Source: Opitutales bacterium
GTDB lineage: Bacteria > Verrucomicrobiota > Verrucomicrobiia > Opitutales > T3Sed10-336
Direction: 5' to 3'
Length of the DNA: 6,428 nt
Assembly (NCBI GenBank): GCA_007132315.1
Contig: SLOW01000239.1
Span: 1 to 6,428 of the forward strand
Part shown: positions 1 to 5,956 of the stretch, one piece after another
How the letters are laid out: each line of letters begins with the position of its first letter
Position numbering within the stretch: position 1 is the first letter of the stretch
Program-made: the position numbers and the translations under genes
Notes under the pieces: model-generated
The model's input: the letters and a program-made list of their open reading frames with translations, nothing else
Told to the model about the DNA's origin: nothing
Databases searched by the model: none

Positions 1-1115
1 CGGTCGATCCAGGCCCGGCTCCAGACGTCGAAATCACCGCGTTCGATGTGCTCCCGCGCCCGCCGCGCCAGATCGAGAAAGAAATGGACGTTGTGAATGC
101 TGAGGAGAACGGCCCCGAGAGTCTCGCCGGCCACCACCAGATGCCGCAGGTAGGCGCGGCTGAAATCGCGGCAGGTTTCGTTACCGGCCCCGTCCACCAG
201 GGGTCGGGAATCCTTGCGGAACACTTCGTTGCGCAGATTGACCACGCCGTCGGGCGTGAACGCCGACCCGTGCCGGGCCAGCCGGGTGGGCATCACACAG
301 TCGAACAGGTCTATTCCGTTCCCGATCATTTTCAGAATCTGGGGAGGTGTTCCCAACCCCATGGCGTAGCGAGGCTTGTTTTCCGGCATCGCCTCCACCG
401 AGGCAGCGATCTGGCTCATCATCTCATCCTCCGGCTCGCCCACGCTCACTCCGCCGACCGCCAGACCGGAAAACGGCAGCGCGGCGAGCTGTTCGGCGCA
501 TTCACGTCGCAGTTCGGGATGGGACGAACCCTGCACGATGCCGAAGACGAGGCGCCCGTCCTCGCGGAAGCCGAGGTCGTCCGCCTCGCGCAGACAAGCC
601 CGCGCCCAGCGCACGGTCCGATCAACCGCGACCCGGGCGTCGCGCTCCGGGCACGGGTACGGCGGGCACTCATCCAGCACCATGGCGATGTCCGACCCCA
701 GATTGTCCTGAATCCGCATCGCCTCGGCCGGACCGAGGAAAATCTTTTCCCCGTTAAGGTGGGATTGAAACGCGATACCGTCCTCGGTGATGCTGCGCAT
801 CTTGGCCAGGCTGAACACCTGAAACCCGCCGCTGTCGGTCAGGATGGGACCCTCCCACCCCATAAACCGGTGCAGGCCGCCCAGTTCCCGGATCAGATCC
901 GACCCCGGTCGCAGGTGAAGGTGGTAGGTGTTGCCCAGGAGGACTTGCGTTCCCACATCCACCAACTGAGCGGGCGTCATGGCCTTGACCGTGGCCTGCG
1001 TTCCCACCGGCATAAAAGCCGGGGTTTCGATCGTTCCGTGCGGCGTACTCAACCGCGCGCGCCGCGGACCGGGCGCCCCGTCCGCGGCGGCTAGTATTTG
1101 AAATGGCTGAGACAT
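1..1115 (-). CDS. tgt: Queuine/preQ1 tRNA-guanine transglycosylase (Tgt), 3' end cut by window
   Basis: Exchanges guanine 34 in the anticodon of GUN tRNAs for preQ1, a step in queuosine synthesis in the cytoplasm. I translated the minus strand from the ATG at 1115: 371 codons stay open to the window edge, close to the usual 370-400 residues, so only a short tail should be missing. Family motifs appear in order: DSGGFQ with the general acid/base D94, LDECPP (D148, C150), GIVQG (Q195), GGVSVGE (V225, the valine typical of bacterial preQ1-using enzymes), then FDCVMPTR with the expected nucleophile D272 and tRNA-contacting R278 and R281. The C-terminal FSRAYLRHL and SIHNVHFFL blocks are also clear. 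Odd: the zinc site normally reads C-x-C-x-x-C plus H. Here it reads A310-G-N312-E-T-C315 plus H341, so two ligands are gone. No clear Shine-Dalgarno precedes the ATG. The gene is divergent from pabA. The family call is firm; activity is less certain because of the zinc site. Confidence 0.95.
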   Translation of the reverse strand, partial: MSQPFQILAAADGAPGPRRARLSTPHGTIETPAFMPVGTQATVKAMTPAQLVDVGTQVLLGNTYHLHLRPGSDLIRELGGLHRFMGWEGPILTDSGGFQVFSLAKMRSITEDGIAFQSHLNGEKIFLGPAEAMRIQDNLGSDIAMVLDECPPYPCPERDARVAVDRTVRWARACLREADDLGFREDGRLVFGIVQGSSHPELRRECAEQLAALPFSGLAVGGVSVGEPEDEMMSQIAASVEAMPENKPRYAMGLGTPPQILKMIGNGIDLFDCVMPTRLARHGSAFTPDGVVNLRNEVFRKDSRPLVDGAGNETCRDFSRAYLRHLVVAGETLGAVLLSIHNVHFFLDLARRAREHIERGDFDVWSRAWID

Positions 1116-1217
1116 TGCTTTAATATTACATTTGCCGACAACGGCTTAATCCTTTTTGAATTCAGCGGCATATCAAACCTTTATCCGTTCGCGCCGCAGC
1201 TTCCTTCCCGGAATCCC
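1116..1217. promoter_or_regulatory. Divergent intergenic region between tgt and pabA
   Basis: This 102-base gap is clearly richer in A and T than its surroundings and must hold the starts of both leftward tgt and rightward pabA-nrdR transcription. Reading right, a TTGAAT at 1156-1161 followed 18 bases later by TTTATC at 1180-1185 is a weak promoter-like pair. Reading left, TAATAT at 1128-1123 resembles a -10 box but lies only 7 bases before the tgt ATG, which would give an almost leaderless message. Neither match is strong, and no operator or riboswitch fold was recognised. Confidence 0.35.
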
Positions 1218-1781
1218 ATGCTACTCGTCATCGACAACTTCGACTCGTTCACTTACAATCTCGTCCAGTACTTCGGGGAGATCGGTGTCGAGCAGAGGAT
1301 TTACCGCAACAACCGGATCACGCCCGACGAAGCGCTGGAGCTCAACCCCGATCACGTCCTCATCTCGCCCGGCCCGTGCTCGCCGAACGAAGCGGGAGTC
1401 AGCCTCGATCTCATCGCGGCTTTCGCCGGAAAAAAACCGCTCTTCGGCGTGTGCCTCGGGCACCAGTGCATCGGCCAGTATTTCGGCGGCCGCGTAGTGC
1501 GCGCTCCGCGACTGATGCACGGCAAGACGTCTCCGATCGAACACGACGGGCGGGAAATATTCGCCGACATGCCGTCCCCGTTCGCCGCCACCCGCTACCA
1601 TTCCCTGATCGTGGACGGCGAGGGGTTCCCGGATTGCCTGGAAATCACCGCGCGCACCCGTGAAGGCGAGATCATGGGTCTCCGTCACAAGACCGAGCCG
1701 ATCTGGGGCGTCCAGTTCCACCCCGAGTCCCTGGCGACCGAAAACGGCATCCAGTTGCTGCGCAATTTTCTAAAACTCTGA
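1218..1781 (+). CDS. pabA: Aminodeoxychorismate/anthranilate synthase glutamine amidotransferase subunit (PabA/TrpG)
   Basis: Class I glutamine amidotransferase of 187 residues. It hydrolyses glutamine and passes ammonia to a chorismate-using partner (PabB for folate, TrpE for tryptophan). The catalytic triad is complete: nucleophile C79 in GVCLGHQ, with H168 and E170 in VQFHPES. Other family blocks are LLVIDNFDSFTYNLVQY at the N-terminus, ISPGPCSPNEAG, MHGKTSPI and ATRYHSLIV. The start at 1218 is chosen because the protein then begins exactly where the family begins; the frame is open back to an ATG at 1098, but the extra 40 residues are unlike the family and cross the intergenic region. The Shine-Dalgarno is weak (GGAA). 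The EIMGLRHK segment resembles E. coli PabA, but in organisms with a single copy this subunit often serves both pathways. No trpE or pabB is visible here, so PabA versus TrpG cannot be settled. It is followed 6 bases later by nrdR, probably on the same transcript. Confidence 0.93.
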   Translation: MLLVIDNFDSFTYNLVQYFGEIGVEQRIYRNNRITPDEALELNPDHVLISPGPCSPNEAGVSLDLIAAFAGKKPLFGVCLGHQCIGQYFGGRVVRAPRLMHGKTSPIEHDGREIFADMPSPFAATRYHSLIVDGEGFPDCLEITARTREGEIMGLRHKTEPIWGVQFHPESLATENGIQLLRNFLKL

Positions 1782-1787
1782 ACCGCC

Positions 1788-2249
1788 ATGCGTTGCATCC
1801 GCTGCTCATCCACCGACGACAAAGTCATCGACTCCCGCATCAGCCGCGACGGCAGCGTCATCCGCCGCCGGCGGGAATGTCTGGAATGCGGCTACCGTTT
1901 CACGACGGCGGAGGAGATCCTGCACGAGGACCTGGTGGTGATCAAACGCGACGGCAGCGGCGAGGATTTCGACCGCGAAAAACTGCTCGGCGGCCTGCGC
2001 AAGGCTTGTGAGAAACGGCCGGTGGATCCCGAGCAGCTCAACATGATCGTCTCCGACGTCATGGCCGTGCTCGAATCAAAACACGGTTCGGAAATTCCCA
2101 GCCAGGCGATCGGCGAGATCGTCATGGAGAAACTCAAGCCGATCGACAAAGTCGCCTACGTGCGGTTTGCCAGTGTCTATAAAGATTTTCACGATATCAC
2201 GGATTTCGCGGAAGAACTGAGAAAAATGGAGGACAATCCGGTCCCGTGA
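1788..2249 (+). CDS. nrdR: Transcriptional repressor NrdR
   Basis: NrdR is a nucleotide-sensing repressor that binds NrdR boxes upstream of ribonucleotide reductase genes and shuts them off when dATP/ATP load its regulatory domain. The 153 residues match the family length. A zinc ribbon occupies residues 1-40 with ligands C3, C6, C31 and C34 (MRCIRC and CLECGYRFTT) and the basic RRRREC stretch in between. An ATP-cone domain follows at about 49-139, opening with VIKRDGSGEDFDREKL and ending with YVRFASVYKDFHDITDF. All key features are intact. It starts 6 bases after the pabA stop without an obvious Shine-Dalgarno, which suggests reinitiation or coupling. Its stop overlaps the start of the next gene by 4 bases. 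I did not find an NrdR box in the window, so its targets, and any control of itself, lie elsewhere or are not visible. Confidence 0.97.
   Translation: MRCIRCSSTDDKVIDSRISRDGSVIRRRRECLECGYRFTTAEEILHEDLVVIKRDGSGEDFDREKLLGGLRKACEKRPVDPEQLNMIVSDVMAVLESKHGSEIPSQAIGEIVMEKLKPIDKVAYVRFASVYKDFHDITDFAEELRKMEDNPVP
2228..2233 (+). promoter_or_regulatory. Shine-Dalgarno-like GGAGGA before the GTG-started gene
   Basis: GGAGGA lies inside the end of nrdR, 12 bases before the GTG at 2246. The spacing is somewhat long, but this is the only good purine-rich site nearby. It supports GTG 2246 as a genuine start overlapping the nrdR stop (GTGA). Confidence 0.5.
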
Positions 2250-2734
2250 AGACGACGAAACAGTCCGACCTCAAGAAAGTCCTGCTGATCAACAGCCTCC
2301 TTCCGGAGATCACCGGAAACCAGACCTACCTGGCGCTCCAGATCGTGCGGGCGGTGGAGAAGAGCCTGGCGGAGATCGATCGAACGGACTCGAAAACCGT
2401 GGCGTTCGATCGTTTCCGACAGGCGGCCATCGAGTTGCGATCGACCTTTTCGAGTGAGCGCCCGGGCGGGTTCGCCCACTGGGACGCGGGTGCCTGTCCG
2501 GAAGGATTTTCTCCCCTGTGGGCTCGAAACGCGCTGATCGAGCGACTGAAGAGTCTCGCCTCCGAACCCGCCGCGACCCTGATGGTCACCAATTTGGCCG
2601 AAAGCGTCCGGCCTGCGGGAAAACGCTGGAACCGCAGGGCGCGCGAGGAATACCGCGAGGCGATCGGTCTGATACGCGAGCTGGCGCGGCGCTGGTCGCG
2701 CCCTTCAGCCCGGCTCACCCTGGTCATTCACTGA
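2246..2734 (+). CDS. Hypothetical protein translationally coupled to nrdR
   Basis: I do not recognise this 162-residue protein. It has no signal peptide, no membrane segment and no catalytic motif that I can name; the single cysteine is C84. The N-terminal part has a short hydrophobic stretch (KKVLLINSLLPEITGNQTY) followed by a helix-like segment rich in alanine and charged residues. The C-terminal third is strongly basic and arginine-rich (KRWNRRAREEYREAIGLIRELARRW) and ends in a short beta-like LTLVIH. It is therefore likely a soluble cytoplasmic protein, mostly helical. The start is GTG, overlapping the nrdR stop as GTGA with a GGAGGA site upstream, which points to coupling with nrdR and makes it the third gene of a pabA-nrdR set. 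The end overlaps the last 7 bases of the opposite-strand membrane protein gene. It looks real because the overlap, codon pattern and length are coherent, but its function is unknown. Confidence 0.8.
   Translation: MKTTKQSDLKKVLLINSLLPEITGNQTYLALQIVRAVEKSLAEIDRTDSKTVAFDRFRQAAIELRSTFSSERPGGFAHWDAGACPEGFSPLWARNALIERLKSLASEPAATLMVTNLAESVRPAGKRWNRRAREEYREAIGLIRELARRWSRPSARLTLVIH
2377..2412. repeat. 10-bp perfect inverted repeat inside the hypothetical gene
   Basis: CGATCGAACG at 2377-2386 is the exact reverse complement of CGTTCGATCG at 2403-2412, with a 16-base spacer. It could form a strong hairpin in the message or be a binding site, but there is no U-tract after it, so it does not look like an intrinsic terminator. 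It lies within coding sequence and may be chance in a region rich in GATCG words. Confidence 0.4.
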
Positions 2735-3084
2735 GGACCGGACGCGCGGTTGCGCTCCTCCCATCGCCGCCGGGCTTGAATCATGCATAACACCATGGCC
2801 AGCCCCGGCGCCCACATCAGCATGAAGAAACCGCCGTTCCGCAGACCGCTCGCCGCCATTTCGGTCGCGGTGTAATCCATGCCCGCCAGCGTCCCCACCA
2901 CCACAAAAGCAACCACCCCGGTCAACGCGCCCGCGGCGGCAAAGCAGACCGTATAAACCACGGTCAGCGCGCCCCAGTACAGCAACCCGCGCACGATCAC
3001 CCCGGCCAGCCTCCAGCCCGTCCTTCCGCCAAACAGCGGAATCAACGGTTCGGGTTGGTCACGTTCCGCACTCATGCCGGCCAT
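2728..3084 (-). CDS. Small membrane protein of unknown function downstream of the copper ATPase
   Basis: This 118-residue protein is not recognised. After a short polar N-terminus (about 1-22) it is strongly hydrophobic: two consecutive spans at about 25-46 and 47-68, a linker with YTATEMAASG, and a third span at about 84-102. It ends in a basic, hydrophilic tail (QARRRWEERNR). By the positive-inside rule that tail is probably cytoplasmic. It has no haem or obvious metal motif; single cysteines C47 and C100 lie in or near membrane spans. It does not resemble CcoS or CcoH/FixH, the small proteins usually found beside CcoI. It starts 25 bases after the ATPase stop on the same strand, so it is probably co-transcribed with it. 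The ATG at 3084 is used here; ATG at 3075 (MSAERDQ) is an equally possible start, and neither has a clear Shine-Dalgarno. The 3' end overlaps the convergent gene by 7 bases. Confidence 0.72.
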   Translation of the reverse strand: MAGMSAERDQPEPLIPLFGGRTGWRLAGVIVRGLLYWGALTVVYTVCFAAAGALTGVVAFVVVGTLAGMDYTATEMAASGLRNGGFFMLMWAPGLAMVLCMIQARRRWEERNRASGPQ

Positions 3085-3109
3085 GGATGACAGTCAACGA
3101 GCACCGCGT

Positions 3110-5188
3110 TCATCGCTGCGTCCGCAGCAACAGCGCCGGTTCCAGGCGCGGTTCGTCGGCCGAATGCTCCCCGCCGGCTCCGGAACGGGCGCCTGCCCCG
3201 GCCCTCTCCCACGGGCGTTCGTCGCTGAAACGCAACGCCCGAACGGTCACGGTGAAACTGGAAACCACCATCAACAGCGCCGCCACCACTGGATGCAGCA
3301 CGCCGGAAGCGGCCAGAGAAATCCCGATCACGTTGTAAATGCCGGCATACAGCAGATTGTTCCGGATCCCCCGCAGCAGGCGGCGGCAGAGCGCCACCGC
3401 GCGCGGCACCGCCAACAGGTTCGCGCCGAACAGTTCGGCCCGGGCGGCTTCCCTCGCCAGACCAGCTCCCGATGCGAGGGCCAGCCCGGCGTCCGCGGCG
3501 GCCAGGGCCGCCGAGTCATTGACGCCGTCGCCGACGTACAGGACGCGTTTTCCCGATGCCCGCAGTTCCCGGACCAGTTCCGCCTTCTCCTCGGGCAGGA
3601 GCCCGGCCCGAACGTTTCGCCAGTTCAGCCCCGCCAGGCTGGTTTGATGGTCGCCGGTCATGACGTGCACCTCGATCCCCATGTCCTCGAGCTCCCGAAA
3701 GGCCTCGTCAACGGTTTCGCGCAGAGTCTCGCGCAGGACACCGACAGCGGCCGGCTCGCCGTCGATCACCACGTAAAGTTCGTGCGAGGGACGCGCCGCA
3801 GCGACCAGCTGTTCGCGCAGGGGAGCCAGGACGGAATCGCCCGATTCGGCGAGAACCCTTTCGTTGCCGATGCGGACATGCCTCGGCCGGTCTCCCGTCA
3901 CCGTCACCACCCCCTCGACACCGATTCCCGGTATAACACGAAAATCGGAGACCTCGCCCGCCGTCCCCGCCGATTGCCAGTCGCGGAACGCGCGTGCCAC
4001 CGGATGACGGCTGTGCGCCTGCAACGTCCCCACCCACTGTTTGACCCGTTCGCGCTCGTACGCCGAGGCGCAGGCAAAATCGACCAACTTCAAATTCTCT
4101 TCGGAAAGGGTTCCGGTCTTGTCGAAAACAACGGTGTCCACCCGGCCGACGCGGTCGATAAAGTCGCCGGAAAAGGCGGCAACACCCCGGGAAGCGAGAG
4201 CGCTCAGGCCGTTCCAGATCCCGATCGGCGTCGCCAGCCCCATGGCGCAGGGACATGCGACCACAAGGACCGCGAGGGCGTTGAAAAGACCGGTCACCCA
4301 GCCCGCCGACCAGGTCCAGAACACGAGGGTCGATAGGGAAACCACCAGTACCATCGGTAGAAACCAGGACACCAGCCGGTCGGCCTCCTCCTGGATGCGT
4401 GACGGGCGTTCCCGGGCCTCACTCACCCGGCGCAGCAATCCGTCCAGCCGGCGCTCGCCGCCGGCCGCCCGCGCTTCGATCACCAGCCGGTCGTCTAGCA
4501 CGTAGGTCCCGGCGAAAATGTCGTCGCCCGCCCGCCGCACGACCGGAAAAGGTTCTCCGGTCAAGGGCGTCTCCCGCACGAAACTCACTCCCTCGAGAAT
4601 CCGGCCATCCACCGGCACCCCGTCGCCCGCATGCACGGCCAGGCGGTCGCCCGGCTCGACCTCGTCCAGGGGAATCTCGTTCTCCGAGCCGCAGCAGGTG
4701 AGGCGGCGGCACACCTCGAATTCCCGGCGCAGTTCGTCGGCCGACCTCAGCGCCGCCTGGCGTCGCCGCCGGCGGATGAGATTGCCGAACGTGTAAATGG
4801 CGATCAGGACGGCGACGATTTCGTAATAGACATCGCCGTGCCAGGTCAGCGTGGCGTGCAGCGAGGCAAAAAAAGCTCCGGCGATCCCGGCCAGGAAGAG
4901 TTGCTCCAGCACGATCCGGCCCCGGCGAAGCTGACGGAACGCTTCGCGGGTCAGCGGAAGCCCGGCGAGCAGATACACCGCCAGGACCGAAACGGCCAAG
5001 AGACCGTGAATGACCCAGCGGGTCGTTCCTTCCGGCGGCGTGATGTTGATCCCCAGGCCAAAGACCATGGTCTGGCCGGCGATCAACGCCGCCACACCTA
5101 GCTTCAACCACTCGCGCGCGGCCGCGGTGTCGTCCCGACCGGAAGGCTTTTCCTCGATCGAGGCCGGCGATGTGCAACAACTCGACAT
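3110..5188 (-). CDS. ccoI: Cu+-type P1B ATPase, probably cbb3 oxidase maturation pump (CcoI/FixI-like)
   Basis: This is an inner-membrane ATPase moving copper out of the cytoplasm; beside cbb3 oxidase genes such pumps deliver copper to the CcoN active site. The 692 residues carry every core motif: LTGE in the actuator domain (T210-E212), CPC in the metal-binding helix (312-314), the phosphorylated D356 in DKTGT, SRHP (H395-P396) for ATP binding, GIG near 421-423, TGD (511-513) and GDGVND (553-558). YN at 618-619 and M640-x-x-S643-S644 in the last two helices are the Cu+ signature. Unlike most copper ATPases it has no N-terminal HMA domain with C-x-x-C; the first membrane span starts near residue 28. 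Instead there is a C4-C5 pair, and C160 and C165-C166 in the actuator domain. It lies 93 bases after ccoP and 25 before the small membrane gene. There is no clear Shine-Dalgarno at ATG 5188. A CopA-type detoxification pump is the alternative; the neighbours favour CcoI. Confidence 0.9.
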   Translation of the reverse strand: MSSCCTSPASIEEKPSGRDDTAAAREWLKLGVAALIAGQTMVFGLGINITPPEGTTRWVIHGLLAVSVLAVYLLAGLPLTREAFRQLRRGRIVLEQLFLAGIAGAFFASLHATLTWHGDVYYEIVAVLIAIYTFGNLIRRRRRQAALRSADELRREFEVCRRLTCCGSENEIPLDEVEPGDRLAVHAGDGVPVDGRILEGVSFVRETPLTGEPFPVVRRAGDDIFAGTYVLDDRLVIEARAAGGERRLDGLLRRVSEARERPSRIQEEADRLVSWFLPMVLVVSLSTLVFWTWSAGWVTGLFNALAVLVVACPCAMGLATPIGIWNGLSALASRGVAAFSGDFIDRVGRVDTVVFDKTGTLSEENLKLVDFACASAYERERVKQWVGTLQAHSRHPVARAFRDWQSAGTAGEVSDFRVIPGIGVEGVVTVTGDRPRHVRIGNERVLAESGDSVLAPLREQLVAAARPSHELYVVIDGEPAAVGVLRETLRETVDEAFRELEDMGIEVHVMTGDHQTSLAGLNWRNVRAGLLPEEKAELVRELRASGKRVLYVGDGVNDSAALAAADAGLALASGAGLAREAARAELFGANLLAVPRAVALCRRLLRGIRNNLLYAGIYNVIGISLAASGVLHPVVAALLMVVSSFTVTVRALRFSDERPWERAGAGARSGAGGEHSADEPRLEPALLLRTQR

Positions 5189-5281
5189 AACGCTCGGGAG
5201 CCTAACACAAAACGGATCGGATTTTCAGGATATTCCTTGAAAGAATTTCGCGGCCAATCCGACCGCATCGCCTCCAATGTC
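5189..5281 (-). promoter_or_regulatory. Spacer between ccoP and the copper ATPase gene
   Basis: This is the longest gap in the leftward cluster (93 bases) and is AT-richer than the genes, so it may carry a promoter or a processing site for the ATPase gene. It contains 7-base inverted arms, TCGGATT at 5217-5223 and AATCCGA at 5256-5262, with a 32-base spacer. I saw no convincing -35/-10 pair, no intrinsic terminator and no FNR-type TTGAT-N4-ATCAA site. Confidence 0.3.
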
Positions 5282-5956
5282 TCAGTCCGTGTAGGGCTCC
5301 AGCTCGTCGGCGGTCCAGTTTCCGCGGGAGCCGACTTCGTCGCGGATCGCGGCCACCTCATCCTCGGTCACTTCGGAGGCGTCGTTGTCCCAGGCCTGCC
5401 GGATGTACGTCAGTACGGCGGCGACCCGCTCGTCATCGAGATGCCCGAACGCCGGCATCAAACCGTCATAGGTGTTGCCGCGGACCTCGATGGGGCCGTC
5501 CAGGCCGTGCAGCACGACGCGGGTGAGCCGATCGACGGAACCGGTCACCCACTCGGTCTGGTTGAGAGGCGGAAACGCGCCCGCGACCCCTTCGCCGTTC
5601 GCCTGGTGACAGGCCATACACTGCTGGCGGTACACCCGCTCGCCGAGGACGATCGGATCCACCTCTTCAGGCTCGGCCGGCTCGCGGTCGGGCGCCATGG
5701 TTTCGTCGAAAATCATCGGATCGAATCGGCCCGAATACTCCGCCATATAAATCGCCCCCACGAGCATAAGCCCGGAAAAGAGAAAGACAACAAAGAGCGG
5801 CATGCGCGGGTAGCCCTCGTAGGGCTCCTCTTTTTCGCGCAACAGGGTGGCGTGAACATCCTGAATGCTCTGGTCGGTGGCGCCGCCCTGTTCCAAACGC
5901 GGATCGGTGTCCTTCCCGGGCCTGTCCTTCTTGTTCTGATTCGGGTCACTCGTCAT
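5282..5956 (-). CDS. ccoP: Membrane-anchored monohaem cytochrome c, CcoP-like subunit of cbb3 oxidase
   Basis: Electron-carrying subunit of the cbb3-type cytochrome c oxidase, with its haem on the periplasmic side. The 224 residues show a polar cytoplasmic N-terminus of about 52 residues, one membrane anchor at about 53-73, an acidic proline-rich linker, and one class I cytochrome c domain. The haem site is C113-M-A-C116-H117, and M168 in LMPAFGHL is the likely sixth ligand; FPPLNQTEWV lies between them. An acidic tail follows, with EVAAIRDEVGSRGNWTADEL. Classical proteobacterial CcoP is near 300 residues with two C-x-x-C-H sites; here there is only one, so this is a shortened or alternative form. 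The start is well supported: ATG at 5956 overlaps the ccoO stop by 4 bases (ATGA) with GGAGG 7 bases upstream. The gene order ccoO-ccoP supports the assignment; a generic cytochrome c recruited to the cluster is the alternative. Confidence 0.87.
   Translation of the reverse strand: MTSDPNQNKKDRPGKDTDPRLEQGGATDQSIQDVHATLLREKEEPYEGYPRMPLFVVFLFSGLMLVGAIYMAEYSGRFDPMIFDETMAPDREPAEPEEVDPIVLGERVYRQQCMACHQANGEGVAGAFPPLNQTEWVTGSVDRLTRVVLHGLDGPIEVRGNTYDGLMPAFGHLDDERVAAVLTYIRQAWDNDASEVTEDEVAAIRDEVGSRGNWTADELEPYTD

Noticed and set aside
48..1094. Long 348-residue plus-strand open frame opposite tgt
   Set aside because: The opposite strand encodes a full set of Tgt motifs; the plus-strand product is low-complexity in character and resembles no family. 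It is a shadow favoured by high GC content.
1098..1217. 40-residue N-terminal extension of pabA from an ATG at 1098
   Set aside because: The family starts at the LLVIDNFDSFTYN block, which begins right after ATG 1218. The extension crosses the AT-rich intergenic region and overlaps the tgt start on the other strand.
1116..1217. preQ1 riboswitch or NrdR box in the divergent region
   Set aside because: The region is AT-richer, but I could not find the preQ1 aptamer elements or the paired NrdR palindromes.
2700..2760. Possible intrinsic terminator between the convergent genes
   Set aside because: No stem followed by a T-tract was found on either strand; the genes overlap by 7 bases.
3074..4336. 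420-residue plus-strand open frame opposite the ATPase gene
   Set aside because: It lies wholly antisense to the catalytic domains of a clear P1B ATPase, and its composition (Q, R, P, H, G rich) is typical of a reverse shadow.
5104..5361. 85-residue minus-strand open frame bridging ccoP and the ATPase, considered as a missing metal-binding domain or accessory gene
   Set aside because: It is out of frame with both neighbours, contains no C-x-x-C or membrane segment, and mostly overlaps their coding sequence.
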